A DNA stretch of 64,000 nt, from NCBI RefSeq assembly GCF_002846205.1, contig NZ_PHKV01000003.1:186001-250000 (forward strand), read 5' to 3'. How positions within the stretch are numbered: the stretch's first letter is position 1; every line of letters starts with the position of its first letter. Below, piece by piece: positions 45,775 through 55,892 of the stretch. The notes below the pieces were generated by a model. The model did not search any database. It was not told where the DNA came from and saw only the letters and a list, made by a program, of their open reading frames with translations. A program made the translations under genes and the position numbers. This stretch comes from Xanthomonas prunicola (lineage in GTDB: Bacteria > Pseudomonadota > Gammaproteobacteria > Xanthomonadales > Xanthomonadaceae).

Positions 45775-45987
45775 ACCTCCACTGCTCCCGTGCAACGCGA
45801 CCAAACGTCTGAGCACGTTTGGCGTTTCAGGTAACACACCTGCTGATGCACCGGCATCACGTATTTGCGCTTTCCAGACACAACGATGCAGGCGCAAAGG
45901 CGCTGCCGACGCGGCGCAGCGCTTCATAACGCGCCATGCCGCACTCTCACATGACCGCAGTGGAGACAGCCACTGACAAGGCGATGC

Positions 45988-46644
45988 ATGGACACGAATT
46001 TCTGGTTGGAACGTTGGCAGCTCGGACAGACCGGCTTTCATCAGCAAGAGGTGTTGCCGCTACTGCAAAAGCACTGGCCTGCCCTGCAATTGCCGCAGGA
46101 GGTCCGCGTGCTGGTTCCCCTGTGCGGCAAGACGCTGGACATGCATTGGCTAGCAGCGCAAGGCCATCGCGTGCTCGGCGTGGAGCTGTCGCCGCTGGCG
46201 GTAACGCAATTCTTCGATGAGGCAGGACTGCAACCGCAGCGGCATATCAGCGCCGCAGGCGAGCATTTCATCGCTGGCCCGATCGAGATCATCTGCGGCG
46301 ATGCATTCGCGTTGGACGCCCGCGTGCTGGCCGATTGCACGGGCGTCTACGACCGTGCCGCACTGGTCGCGCTACCGGCCGAACTGCGCCAGCGTTATCT
46401 GCAAACGGTCTACGCGCAGTTGCCGACACACTGCCGCGGCCTGCTGATCACCCTGGAATATCCGCAGGCAGAGAAGGCAGGCCCGCCGTTCTCGGTGAAC
46501 GCAACAGACGTGCACGCACTTTTCGATGCCGTTTGGCAGGTGGACCAGCTGGAAAACCGCGACATCCTCGATCAGGAACCACGCTTCCGCGCTGAGGGTG
46601 TCACTGGATTATCGACTGCTGTCTATCGCCTGCAACGCCACTGA
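45988..46644 (+). CDS. tpm: Thiopurine S-methyltransferase family protein
   Basis: A 218-residue SAM-dependent methyltransferase. The start MDTNFWLERWQLGQTGFHQ is the family N-terminus, LVPLCGKTLDMHWLAAQGHRVLGVELS is the SAM-binding loop and YDRAALVALPAELRQRY a conserved block. Bacterial relatives methylate thiopurines and also selenite/tellurite. No neighbour clarifies the physiological substrate. Confidence 0.9.
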   Translation: MDTNFWLERWQLGQTGFHQQEVLPLLQKHWPALQLPQEVRVLVPLCGKTLDMHWLAAQGHRVLGVELSPLAVTQFFDEAGLQPQRHISAAGEHFIAGPIEIICGDAFALDARVLADCTGVYDRAALVALPAELRQRYLQTVYAQLPTHCRGLLITLEYPQAEKAGPPFSVNATDVHALFDAVWQVDQLENRDILDQEPRFRAEGVTGLSTAVYRLQRH

Positions 46645-46906
46645 GCACCGCTGTCCAAGCGGTACGGGCATCATCGCGACCGTCGCATGTCGCGCATGCG
46701 ACCAGTGCCGCCAGCCGTTCAAGACCGCGCGGCGTTGCGCCAGGTGATGGTGCCGCATCGCAGCTCCGTGAAAATGCATCCGGCAACCAGCTGCAAATCG
46801 CCGGCAAGTCGCACAGCCCATAACCGGCAATGGCAAGGCGCTCGTCCTATGTCGAGCCGATGCCATGCTGCGTCAGTCAGGCGACTGCGCAGCATCGGTT
46901 GCCGGC

Positions 46907-47392
46907 TCAACCGGAAGCGTGGCCCTTGTCGATCTTCGAGGTCTGGTACAACTCCAGACCAATACGCTTGATCAGGCCAAGCTGCTGCTCCAACCACCAC
47001 GCATGGTCTTCTTCGGTGTCCTGCAACTGCTTGAGCAATATGTCGCGGCTGACGTAATCGCCGTGGTCTTCGCACAGTTTCATGCCGGCGGCGAGCGCAG
47101 CACGTACTTCGTATTCGACCACAAGGTCGCGCTCAAGCATCTCCACCACGGTCTTGCCGGGCGCAAACTCGGCCGGGCGCATGTCCGGGTCGCCTTCCAG
47201 GAACAGGATGCGCCGCAGCAGCGCGTCGGCGTGCTCGGTTTCCTCTTCCATCTCGTGGTTGATGCGCTCGTACAGCGCCATCAGGCCCTGATCCTCGTAG
47301 CGGCGCGAGTGCAGGAAATATTGATCGCGCGCCGCCAATTCGCCGCGCAGCAGCTGCTTGAGGTAATCGACGACTTCGGGATGGCCTTTCAT
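46907..47392 (-). CDS. bfr: Bacterioferritin-type iron storage protein
   Basis: A 161-residue four-helix subunit of a 24-mer ferritin cage. The di-iron ferroxidase ligands are present: Glu18, Glu51, His54, Glu93, Glu127 and His130. The methionine that ligates haem between subunits (position 52 in E. coli Bfr) is Thr here (EETEHAD), so this subunit probably binds no haem by the usual mode. The start at 47392 follows GGAG at proper distance; an open frame further upstream is ignored. Confidence 0.9.
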   Translation of the reverse strand: MKGHPEVVDYLKQLLRGELAARDQYFLHSRRYEDQGLMALYERINHEMEEETEHADALLRRILFLEGDPDMRPAEFAPGKTVVEMLERDLVVEYEVRAALAAGMKLCEDHGDYVSRDILLKQLQDTEEDHAWWLEQQLGLIKRIGLELYQTSKIDKGHASG

Positions 47393-47538
47393 GATGTGCT
47401 CCAGCAACGCAATGCGCGCATGGTGCCCTAAGCCTGCGGGCAATGATCTAATCGGAATCACTTTCAGTTGCGCTTGCGGCTAGACCCGCCACGGTCATGT
47501 CCGCCGGTCACACTTCAACCGGGCTCAAGGAACCGACA

Positions 47539-49956
47539 ATGCGTAAATGGCTGGGCCGGCTGCTGCTGGCAATCGTGCTGCTGGCCCTGATGGCCAGCAT
47601 GGCGCTCTATCTATTAATGCGCGGCAGCCTGCCGCAGCTGGATGGTGACGGCGCCCTCAGCGGCCTGGCTGCGCCGGTCAGCGTGCAGCGCGATGGGCGC
47701 GGCGTGGTCACCATCGATGCGGCGAGCCAGCTCGATGCGATGCGTGCGCTCGGCTACGTGCACGCGCAGGAACGCTATTTCGAAATGGATTTGATGCGCC
47801 GTGCGCCGGCCGGCGAGTTGTCCGAGCTGTTCGGCGCCAAGGCCGTGGATCTGGACAAGCGCAACCGCGTGCACCGCCTGCGTGCCCGCGTGCATGCCAG
47901 CCTGGACATCGCCGCCGGCAGCCAACGCGCCGCATTGCAGGCGTATACCGACGGCGTCAACGCCGGGCTGGCCGCACTCCGAGTGCGGCCCTGGCCCTAC
48001 CTGCTGCTGCGCCAAACGCCGCGCGCATGGACGCTGGACGACTCCATCCTGACTGGCCTGGCGATGTACGCGGACCTGCAGGACAGCAGCAACCAGACCG
48101 AACTGGCTGCCGCGCGCATCCGCGCCGTGGTGCCGCCTGCGCTGGCGGCGTTGCTCGACCACCAGGGTTCCAGCTGGGATGCGCCGTTATTCGGGCCGCC
48201 GCAGGGCGACGCCAGTTTGCCGGATGCGGCCACGCTGGACCTACGACGTCTGCCGCATCCGGCGACCGCCCCACACGCGGAAACGCCGACGCCAGGCAGC
48301 AACAACTTCGCAGTCGACGGCAGCCTCACCGCCGACGGCCGGGCCATCGTTGCCGACGACATGCACCTTGGCCTGCGCGCGCCCAATATCTGGTTCCGCG
48401 CACGCCTGCGCTATGCAGACCGCAACGCGCCCGATGGCAAGGTGGACGTCACCGGATTCACCTTGCCCGGCCTGCCGGCGGTGGTCGTCGGCAGCAACGG
48501 GCATGTGGCCTGGGCGTTTACCAACAGCTATATCGATACGGCGGATTTTGCACGCATTCCTGCGCCCACGCCGGGCCATGCGCAAGCGCTGACCACGCAT
48601 ATGGAAACCATCCGCGTGGCCGGTGCAGCGCCGGTGCGTTTCGAGGTGCGCGAAGCGGCGTGGGGGCCGGTACTGCACACCAACGCTGATGGCAGCATGC
48701 TGGCGTTGCGCTGGGCCGCGCAGCTACCGGGAGCGATTCGGTTGGACTTCGCACAGATGAGCACAGCGGGCGATCTGCAGGCGGCGTTTGCGGTGGCCGA
48801 CCGCTCCGGCATTCCGGCCCAGAACCTGCTGTTGGCCGATCACAGCGGGCGTATTGCCTGGCGTCTGATCGGCGCGCGCCCGGAACGCAATGCAGGATGC
48901 AGTCCAAGCGGGATTGCCGAACTTGCGACCTCTGGACCTACGTCGAACGCAGCATCGAGCGCACCTGCAGATGTGGCTGCAACACCGTCGATGTCCGGCA
49001 CTTGCCTGCCGTGGGCGCTGCGTAGCGATGCGGCGCCTGCGCTGATCGACCCGCCGTCGCACCGGCTCTGGACCGCCAACAGCCGCATCGTCGATGCGCA
49101 GCAACTGGCCACGCTTGGCAATGCAGGTTACGACCTTGGCGCGCGTGCGCAGCAGATTCGCGACGCGCTCTTCGCACAGCAGCGCTTCAACGAGCGCGAT
49201 CTGCTCGCCATCCAGCTTGACGACCGCGCCCTGCTGCTCACGCGTTGGTGGCAGTTGCTGCGGGGCGTGGTCGACCACCGCAAGGACCCGGCGCTGCAAC
49301 AGATCGCACTTGCCACGCGCGATTGGGATGGACATGCCTCCACCACGTCGACCAGCTACCGCATCGTGCGCGAATTCCGTAGCAAGACCATCGATGCCGT
49401 GGAAGCCGGCCTGCTGGCACCCGCCAACGCCGCGCTTGGCGAGGATTTCTTGCCGCCACGTCGCGCGCAGTTGGAAGGCATCGTCTGGCCGTTGCTGCAA
49501 CAGCGCCCGGCCAACTTGTTACCGCCAGCGTTTGCAAGTTGGGAGCAGTTGCTCAGCGATGCGGCGCGTAACGCGCAGTCCGCCGTGATCGCAGAAGATG
49601 CGCAGAGCGATGTGCGCGGCCCGCACACCTGGGGCCAGCGCAATACCGCTGCCGTCTGCCATCCCATCGCACGTGCACTACCCGCCCTCGCCAAGCGTTG
49701 GCTATGCATGCCGGCCGACCACCTGCCGGGCGACCGCGATATGCCGCGCGTACAAGGCCCGGCCTTTGGCGCCTCCGAACGCATGGTGGTCTCGCCCGGC
49801 CACGAGCAGGACGGCATCGTGCACATGCCTGGCGGCCAGAGCGGACACCCGCTATCGCCGTTCTGGGGCGCAGGACACGACGATTGGGTGCATGGACGAC
49901 CAACACCGTTTTTGCCCACTGCCACGCGCTACACGCTGCAGTTGCATCCACAGTAA
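47539..49956 (+). CDS. Penicillin acylase family N-terminal nucleophile hydrolase
   Basis: An 805-residue precursor with an N-terminal membrane anchor/signal (~8-30), an alpha-chain region (GVVTIDAASQLDAMRALGYVHAQERYFEMDL, typical family start), a self-cleavage site PGSNNFAV with nucleophile Ser254, and a beta chain with oxyanion/catalytic block FANS-like AWAFTNSYIDTADF. The C-terminus carries the family signature SPGHEQDGIVHMPGGQSGHPLSPFW. Members cleave acyl amides, including acyl-homoserine lactones in some species. The start at 47539 follows AAGGAA. Confidence 0.9.
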   Translation: MRKWLGRLLLAIVLLALMASMALYLLMRGSLPQLDGDGALSGLAAPVSVQRDGRGVVTIDAASQLDAMRALGYVHAQERYFEMDLMRRAPAGELSELFGAKAVDLDKRNRVHRLRARVHASLDIAAGSQRAALQAYTDGVNAGLAALRVRPWPYLLLRQTPRAWTLDDSILTGLAMYADLQDSSNQTELAAARIRAVVPPALAALLDHQGSSWDAPLFGPPQGDASLPDAATLDLRRLPHPATAPHAETPTPGSNNFAVDGSLTADGRAIVADDMHLGLRAPNIWFRARLRYADRNAPDGKVDVTGFTLPGLPAVVVGSNGHVAWAFTNSYIDTADFARIPAPTPGHAQALTTHMETIRVAGAAPVRFEVREAAWGPVLHTNADGSMLALRWAAQLPGAIRLDFAQMSTAGDLQAAFAVADRSGIPAQNLLLADHSGRIAWRLIGARPERNAGCSPSGIAELATSGPTSNAASSAPADVAATPSMSGTCLPWALRSDAAPALIDPPSHRLWTANSRIVDAQQLATLGNAGYDLGARAQQIRDALFAQQRFNERDLLAIQLDDRALLLTRWWQLLRGVVDHRKDPALQQIALATRDWDGHASTTSTSYRIVREFRSKTIDAVEAGLLAPANAALGEDFLPPRRAQLEGIVWPLLQQRPANLLPPAFASWEQLLSDAARNAQSAVIAEDAQSDVRGPHTWGQRNTAAVCHPIARALPALAKRWLCMPADHLPGDRDMPRVQGPAFGASERMVVSPGHEQDGIVHMPGGQSGHPLSPFWGAGHDDWVHGRPTPFLPTATRYTLQLHPQ

Positions 49957-50025
49957 AAGAGTGCGGCAACCCTGCTGCGCAGCGGCCAGGGAAGAAGGAC
50001 GAAGACGTTCAAGCATCGCCGCTCC

Positions 50026-50069
50026 AAAAGCCCCTCTGCCCTCTGGACAGGGGTTGGGGTGAGGGGACG
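50026..50069. repeat. Intergenic repeat element (CCCCTCT...GGGGTGAGGGG type)
   Basis: A GC-rich imperfect inverted structure with CCCCTCTGCCCTC and GGACAGGGGTTGGGGTGAGGGG. Sequences of this make-up recur between genes in Xanthomonas and relatives (general knowledge, not measured here). Confidence 0.5.
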
Positions 50070-50160
50070 GCCAACGCGCAGTATTGGACTGGTGCGCAAT
50101 GTCGCCGTGCACATCGGCGTTCAAAATGCTCGGGCGCACAAGCGCACGAGGCGTCGCACA

Positions 50161-50226
50161 TACCCTCATCCGCCCTCCGGGCACCTTCTCCCAATGAGGG
50201 GAACAATGTCCCGGCGGAGAAGGGAA
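50161..50226. repeat. Intergenic repeat element (CCCTCATCCGCCC type)
   Basis: Begins TACCCTCATCCGCCCTCCGG and ends in GGCGGAGAAGGG, giving nested inverted repeats (GCCCtccGGGC and CTTCTCC/GGAGAAG). Similar copies are common intergenic repeats in xanthomonads, from memory. Confidence 0.5.
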
Positions 50227-50390
50227 GCGATGCATTCTGCATTCCTGGCGTCGGCGTCTTCGCGTCTGGCGTGTCTACCTCCGCGCGTGGACCTGCAGTT
50301 GCACACGCAAATCGCACCTGCGTTACCAAGCCTCGTACCCCGCGGGCAGCGACCTCTGCAATCAAGCGCTCACATCATGCTAAGATGCAT

Positions 50391-50409
50391 TTGATAACCA
50401 TTCCCATTA
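50391..50409 (+). promoter_or_regulatory. Fur box
   Basis: TTGATAACCATTCCCATTA matches the AT-rich Fur consensus (natural form TGATAATCATTCTCATT) closely and ends 8 bases before the receptor start. It covers the probable transcription start after TAAGAT (50381). Iron-loaded Fur bound here would block the receptor gene. Confidence 0.65.
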
Positions 50410-50416
50410 GTGATCA

Positions 50417-52552
50417 ATGCGCCCCACGCTTCTTGTCACCGCGCTCGCCGCTGCGCTCGCTCTGCATACCCAGCCTGCTCACGCTCAACACACCGCACCC
50501 ACCGTGACCGAGCTGGATGGCGTGGATGTCGTCGGCCGTGCGCAGACGCTCTACAAATCCGAAGACGCTGCCGTTGCCACGCGCACCGATACGCCGCTGG
50601 CGCTGGTGCCGCAGTCGGTACAGGTCCTGCCGCGCGAGTTGATCGACGACCAGGCTGCACGGCAGATCACCGATCTGTATCGCAGCATCAGCGGCATCAG
50701 CTTCTTCAGCTATGCCGGTGTGACCTTGCGCGGCTTCCGCCAGGAGAACGTGCTGTACGACGGCCTGCGCGGCGACCCGTACGCCGGCTTCTCGGTGCCG
50801 CAACTGTTCAACATCGAGCGCGTGGAAGTGCTCAAAGGCCCTGCCGGTGCGCTGTACGGCGGCGGCGAACCAGGTGGTGTCATCAACTATGTAACGCGCA
50901 AACCAGGACATCAGGCGGCGCGGCGCGTGGAGCTGCAGGTCGGCAATCAATCCTTCGGTGCCGCCTCGTTCGAAGCCACCGGGCCGGCGCGCGAAGATGG
51001 CCGCATCCGCTACCGCATCGGCGCCTATGCCGATGGCGAAGACGGATTTCGCTGGAATACCGACAGCCAGAGCCAGATTGGCGATGCGTCGGTGGCCTTT
51101 GATATCGGCGATACCGGCGAACTGACCCTGCAGTACACCGACATCACCCAAAACCTTGGCGGCAACCGCCTGCGCGGCGTGCCGGTGGATAACGCCGGCA
51201 ACTTCCTCACCGACCGGCGTTGGAACCACAACGAGCCCACCGACTTCCTGGACATGCGTGCCAAGGTAGCATTTGCGCAGTACCGGTTTGCGCCATCCAG
51301 CGCCTGGGAGGTGGACATGGCCCTACGTTGGTTCAAGAACGACGAGCATCAGATCTACCACGAGCCGATGGGCTTGATCGACCGCGATCGCGATGGCACT
51401 GCCGAGTGGATGACCCGACAGCTGCGCAATCAATACCGCGACAACGATGCGATCTCCAGCAACGTCAATGCGGTGTACCGCACCAGCACCGGCGCAATCG
51501 AACACAAGCTGCTGATGGGCGCTGACGGCTACCGCCTGGACGCCGATTTCCGCGCGCAAACCGCCAATACTGCCGACAGCGGACGTGTGCGTGGCCCGGT
51601 GCCGGGTATCGATCTGTTCAACCCTGTGTACGGGCGCAGCGGTTTCTACGATTACGGCCTGGACACCCTGCCCTGGCGCGCCACCAGCACGCGCAGTCAA
51701 CGCTATGGCGCGTATCTGCAGGACGAACTCACGCTGACTTCGCGCTGGTATGCAATGGCCGGGCTACGCTGGGACGGTTTCAAAGACGACAACCTGCTGG
51801 ACGGCTCACGCGTCACCGGCAACGATCTCAGTTGGCGCGTCGGCAGCACCGTTGTGCTGCGCGAGGGCATTAACGCTTATGCAAGTTACGCCAGCGGTTT
51901 CCTGCCGCAGGACGCCGCCAATCAGGACAGCAGCGTGGGTGGCCCGTTCGCACCAGAACGCAGCACGCAATGGGAAGTCGGCCTGAAGACGGCGCTCAAC
52001 GATGGCGGGCTCACCCTCAACACGGCGCTGTATCGCATCGAGCGCAGCAACATCGTGCAGGCCAATGGCCGCATCGTCGATGGCGTCAATCAACTTTCTG
52101 CGCTTGGGCTGGTACGCAGCGAAGGCCTGGAAGTGGACCTATTGGCCGACCTCACCGAACGCTGGGTACTTAACCTCACCTACGCTTACAACGATGCACG
52201 CGTGCTCGATGCAGGTACCAACGGCATCACCAATGCGTCCGGTGATCGCTTCGCCAATGCGCCGCGCAACACCTTCGGTCTATGGACACGCTACGACCTG
52301 CCAGCATGGCACTCGGCGATCGCCTTTGGTGCCGACTACGTGGGCGAACGCGTCAGCCTGGACGGGCAGCGCGTCAAACCGTATGCCATTTACGACATCA
52401 GTTGGCAGACGCAGTGGGACGCGTGGAAATTGCAGATCAACGTCAAGAACCTGTTCGACAAGGTTTATGCGGTGAGCGGTTTCAACACCCGCGCCGGGCA
52501 CTTTCCCGGCGAGCCGCGCCGCATCTACGCGCAGCTGGCTTACAGTTTCTGA
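50417..52552 (+). CDS. TonB-dependent siderophore receptor
   Basis: A 711-residue outer-membrane receptor with a signal peptide (to AHA, ~23), a TonB-box-like stretch near TVTELDGVDVVGR, a plug domain with RGFRQENVLYDGLRGD and VEVLKGPAGALYGGGEPGGVINYVTRKP, and a 22-strand barrel ending in AYSF (aromatic C-terminus). It is of the ferrichrome/ferric-hydroxamate receptor (FhuA/FpvA-like) type. A Fur box upstream points to iron control. No siderophore synthesis genes are adjacent, so it may take up foreign siderophores. Confidence 0.93.
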   Translation: MRPTLLVTALAAALALHTQPAHAQHTAPTVTELDGVDVVGRAQTLYKSEDAAVATRTDTPLALVPQSVQVLPRELIDDQAARQITDLYRSISGISFFSYAGVTLRGFRQENVLYDGLRGDPYAGFSVPQLFNIERVEVLKGPAGALYGGGEPGGVINYVTRKPGHQAARRVELQVGNQSFGAASFEATGPAREDGRIRYRIGAYADGEDGFRWNTDSQSQIGDASVAFDIGDTGELTLQYTDITQNLGGNRLRGVPVDNAGNFLTDRRWNHNEPTDFLDMRAKVAFAQYRFAPSSAWEVDMALRWFKNDEHQIYHEPMGLIDRDRDGTAEWMTRQLRNQYRDNDAISSNVNAVYRTSTGAIEHKLLMGADGYRLDADFRAQTANTADSGRVRGPVPGIDLFNPVYGRSGFYDYGLDTLPWRATSTRSQRYGAYLQDELTLTSRWYAMAGLRWDGFKDDNLLDGSRVTGNDLSWRVGSTVVLREGINAYASYASGFLPQDAANQDSSVGGPFAPERSTQWEVGLKTALNDGGLTLNTALYRIERSNIVQANGRIVDGVNQLSALGLVRSEGLEVDLLADLTERWVLNLTYAYNDARVLDAGTNGITNASGDRFANAPRNTFGLWTRYDLPAWHSAIAFGADYVGERVSLDGQRVKPYAIYDISWQTQWDAWKLQINVKNLFDKVYAVSGFNTRAGHFPGEPRRIYAQLAYSF

Positions 52553-53000
52553 CGATCGCGCAGTTGGTGTGCGAGGTGCGTCCGCCGGCCGGTTGCGATG
52601 TCAGCGCGCATCATGCAGCACGCGTGCGATGTGCGCTTGCGCAGCACCGGCATGACTCACGCTTCAAGCGTTGAATCATGCACGGGCTGCAGCGAGTCGC
52701 ATGCAGACGCATGTGCCAACGGCATGCAAACACTGCGCGACGGGGGCGAGCATCTTTGTGCGATAGACGATCGCGACGCCGAACCCCTTTCGTCGTGTTA
52801 GCAATGTGACGCACGTCAGTCGATGCGACTGCGTGCACACCGAATGCAGCCTCAACTGCAGCGATGGCATGAACCTGCGCCGAATCGTGCGGGTGCGCAT
52901 GGGCTGGAACTTAACGTCTGGTGGGACACACTAGAGCCCGTCGCGATGTGGAGATCTGCTCCACACATCGCCCTCTTCCCCCCCACTGACCGGAATCCGC
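52553..53000. other. 448-base intergenic region, nothing recognised
   Basis: No open frame on either strand has a ribosome site or a protein-like pattern, and no clear terminator follows the receptor gene. The region ends in the leader of the beta-helix lipoprotein gene. Confidence 0.5.
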
Positions 53001-54053
53001 ATGCCTTTGCTTGCCCGCTCCGTTTCCGCCCTGTTGCCACTGATGTTCGCGACGGCCTGCTCGGCCGCGCCGCCTGCCAAATCCGGCCCGCCGGATGCGC
53101 CTGTGGCTGCATGCACCGCCAAAGTACGTCCTGGCCAGGACCTGCAAAAAGCCATCGACAAACTGCCGCAAAGCGACAAGCCGGCGGTGCTATGCCTGGA
53201 AAAAGGCGAGTTCCCGCTCAATGGACTGGTGTCGATCCACCGCGGCAATTTCACCCTGCGCGGCCAAGGCCCCAGCACCGTCGTGCGCATGGCCGACGGC
53301 GTGCAGCAGCCGGCCCTGGTCGTCGGCGATTACGAAAACCAGCAGCCCACCGGCGTCATCCGCAATGTCAGCATCGAAGACATGCAGATTGTGGCCAGCA
53401 CCGGCGACAAGGAGTTCATGCCGGAACGCCCCTACTTGAGCAATAGCGCGGTGGTGGTGCGTTCCGGGCAAGGCATCCGGCTTGCCGGCCTGCAGGTCAA
53501 CAAGTGCCGTAGCGCGTGCCTGCTGAGCGAATACGATACCCGTGAGATCACCATCGAAAACAACGATGTGTCCGGTGCGATCTGGGACGGCGTGTCGTTC
53601 AACCGCACAGCGAAGGTCACGATGGTCAACAACTACATCCACGACAACGTGGCTGCTGGTTTAACCACCGAACACCTGGAAGATAGCGAGATCCGCAACA
53701 ACCGCTTCGAGCGCAACGGCAGCCAAGGCATCTATCTCTCGGATGCGCGGCGCAATCGCTTCAGCAACAACCAGTTCGATGGCAACAAGGTGGCCGGTGT
53801 GTTCCTGGCCTGTGCAGTGCGTTATCGCACGCCCGAAATCCTGTGCTGGGACAACAGCATGAGCCAGGACAACGTGTTCGAGAACAACCGCTTCGCCAAC
53901 ACGCCATTTACCTACACCATCGGCGTAGACCGCGCTGCCAACTGCACGGCAGCCGACTTCAAGCCGAACCTGTGGCGCAACAACCAGGCCGATGTGGCTG
54001 GTGTGGATATCGATCCGCAGCGCTATGGCTACTGCGTGCGCCACGAGCAATAA
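53001..54053 (+). CDS. Right-handed parallel beta-helix lipoprotein
   Basis: A 350-residue exported protein whose signal peptide ends at ATAC (Cys20), so probably a lipoprotein. The body is a right-handed beta-helix: repeated short strands with N/G/I ladders such as REITIENNDVSGAIWDG, VTMVNNYIHDNVAAGL, SEIRNNRFERNGSQGIYLSD and NRFSNNQFDGNKVAG. The fold is that of pectate lyases and carbohydrate epimerases. I see no diagnostic catalytic Lys/Arg cluster, so the activity is open. Convergent with asnB, sharing a hairpin in between. Confidence 0.82.
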   Translation: MPLLARSVSALLPLMFATACSAAPPAKSGPPDAPVAACTAKVRPGQDLQKAIDKLPQSDKPAVLCLEKGEFPLNGLVSIHRGNFTLRGQGPSTVVRMADGVQQPALVVGDYENQQPTGVIRNVSIEDMQIVASTGDKEFMPERPYLSNSAVVVRSGQGIRLAGLQVNKCRSACLLSEYDTREITIENNDVSGAIWDGVSFNRTAKVTMVNNYIHDNVAAGLTTEHLEDSEIRNNRFERNGSQGIYLSDARRNRFSNNQFDGNKVAGVFLACAVRYRTPEILCWDNSMSQDNVFENNRFANTPFTYTIGVDRAANCTAADFKPNLWRNNQADVAGVDIDPQRYGYCVRHEQ

Positions 54054-54069
54054 GACACGTGCACCAAGC

Positions 54070-54108
54070 GCAGCGGCCGGCCGTGCAGCATTGCGCGCCG
54101 GCCGCTGC
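54070..54108. terminator. Bidirectional hairpin between convergent genes
   Basis: A perfect 12-bp stem GCAGCGGCCGGC / GCCGGCCGCTGC with a 15-base loop in the 68-base gap between the beta-helix gene and asnB. No T-tract, so efficiency is uncertain. Confidence 0.45.
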
Positions 54109-54121
54109 AGTTACGGCAGCC

Positions 54122-55816
54122 TTACGAGGCCAGCGCCTGCGCGTGCACCCCGGCAATCGCGCGGCCCGATGGGTCTGCCATCGCGGCAAAACTCGCATCC
54201 CAGGCGATCGCCGTCGGCGAAGAACAGGCAATCGACTTGCCGCCCGGCACGGTTTCGGCCGCTGCCTGCCCGGGAAAAAATTGCTCGAACAAGGTGCGAT
54301 AGAAATACGCTTCCTTGGTCTGCGGCGGGTTGACCGGGTAGCGTCTGTCGGCGGCGGCGAGCTCACGGTCGCTGACATTCGCTGCGGCATGCGCCTTCAG
54401 CCCGTCGATCCAGCCGTAGCCCACGCCATCGCTGAACTGCTCTTTCTGACGCCACAGGATCGACTCGGGCAGATAGCCGGCGAATGCGTCGCGCAGCACG
54501 CCCTTTTCCATGCGCGTGGCGCCAGTGCTGGTCTTGTCGATCATCTTGAAACTGGCATCCATGCGCATGGCCACGTCCAGGAACTCGCGGTCCAGGAACG
54601 GCACGCGCGGCTCCACGCCCCAGGCCATCATCGACTTGTTGGCGCGCAGGCAATCGTAGTTGTTCAGCGCGTCGAGCTTGCGCACCAGCTCTTCATGGAA
54701 TTCGCGCGCGTTCGGCGCCTTGTGGAAATACAGATAGCCGCCGAAGATCTCGTCGCTGCCTTCGCCGGAAAGCACCATCTTGACGCCCATCGCCTTGATC
54801 CGCCGCGCCAGCAAAAACATCGGTGTGGAGGCGCGAATGGTGGTGACGTCGTAGGTTTCGATGTGGCGAATGACGTCGGGCAACGCATCCAGGCCTTCGT
54901 CGAAGGTGTATTCGAAGCCGTGATGCACGGTACCCAGCGCAGCGGCGGCCACCTCCGCTGCTGCCAGATCGGGCGAGCCTTTCAGCCCGATCGCGAAGGA
55001 ATGCAGGCGCGGCCACCATGCTTCGGTGGTGTCGTTTTCTTCGACGCGGTGACGGGCGTAGCGCGCAGCAACTGCTGCAACCAATGAGGAATCCAGCCCG
55101 CCCGACAACAACACGCCGTACGGCACGTCGGTCATCAGCTGACGGTGCACGGCACGCTCAAAGGCTTCGCGCAATTCCTGCAGTTGCACCTGCACACCTT
55201 CCACCTTGGCATATTCGCGCCAGGCGCGCTCGTAGTAACGGCTCAGTGCGCCGGTGGCGCTATCGTACCAATGGCCCGGCGGAAACTGCGCCGCATCGGC
55301 GCAATCGTCCACCAGCGATTTCAATTCCGACGCCACCCGCAGACGGCCTTCGCGGTCGTGCCCCCAGTACAGCGGCACGACACCGATCGGGTCGCGCGCG
55401 ATGATCACCCGCCCGGCTGCCCTGTCCCACAACGCGAACGCAAAGATGCCGTTGAGGCGATTGAGATACGAGGCCGGCGTATCTTCGCGATACAACGCAT
55501 TGATCACCTCGCAATCGGAGCCGGTCTGGAACGCATATGGCTGCAGCAGTTCGGCCTTGAGTTCGCGATGGTTGTAGATCTCGCCATTGACCGCCAACGC
55601 GAGCTGCCCGTCCTCGGAAAGCAACGGCTGCGAGCCGCCGGCCGGGTCGACGATGGCCAGGCGCTCGTGCACCAGGATGGCCCCGGCATCGACATACACG
55701 CCGCTCCAGTCGGGACCGCGATGGCGCTGCCGCTGCGAACATTCCAGTGCCTGCCGACGCAGCGCCTGCAAGTCGTCACCGGGTTGCAGGTCAAAAATAC
55801 CGAAGATGGAACACAT
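54122..55816 (-). CDS. asnB: Asparagine synthetase B (glutamine-hydrolysing)
   Basis: Makes asparagine from aspartate, ATP and glutamine-derived ammonia. The 564-residue protein begins MCSIFGIFDL, Cys2 being the amidotransferase nucleophile, with RHRGPDWSG, LAVNGEIYNH (glutamine site) and FALWD; the synthetase domain has the PP-loop SGGLDSS (238-244), VLSGEGSDEIFGGYLYFH and the EPRVPFLDREF block. Length and motifs match E. coli AsnB. The start at 55816 follows AGGAG. Upstream stand an Asn-rich leader frame and a terminator, annotated separately. dapE lies further upstream on the same strand. Confidence 0.95.
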   Translation of the reverse strand: MCSIFGIFDLQPGDDLQALRRQALECSQRQRHRGPDWSGVYVDAGAILVHERLAIVDPAGGSQPLLSEDGQLALAVNGEIYNHRELKAELLQPYAFQTGSDCEVINALYREDTPASYLNRLNGIFAFALWDRAAGRVIIARDPIGVVPLYWGHDREGRLRVASELKSLVDDCADAAQFPPGHWYDSATGALSRYYERAWREYAKVEGVQVQLQELREAFERAVHRQLMTDVPYGVLLSGGLDSSLVAAVAARYARHRVEENDTTEAWWPRLHSFAIGLKGSPDLAAAEVAAAALGTVHHGFEYTFDEGLDALPDVIRHIETYDVTTIRASTPMFLLARRIKAMGVKMVLSGEGSDEIFGGYLYFHKAPNAREFHEELVRKLDALNNYDCLRANKSMMAWGVEPRVPFLDREFLDVAMRMDASFKMIDKTSTGATRMEKGVLRDAFAGYLPESILWRQKEQFSDGVGYGWIDGLKAHAAANVSDRELAAADRRYPVNPPQTKEAYFYRTLFEQFFPGQAAAETVPGGKSIACSSPTAIAWDASFAAMADPSGRAIAGVHAQALAS

Positions 55817-55892
55817 GGAAAGACTCCTGAAAAACTGCGGGGGTTGGCGGCCGGTGAGATAGCGTGCTGCATGGAAATGACACCCATAAAAA

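Larger units (their letters stand above)
49957..50390. other. Intergenic stretch with two repeat elements
   Basis: No convincing gene. It contains two short repetitive elements (50026-50069 and 50161-50226), annotated separately. The last ~30 bases hold a -10-like TAAGAT (50381-50386) leading into the Fur box. Confidence 0.5.
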
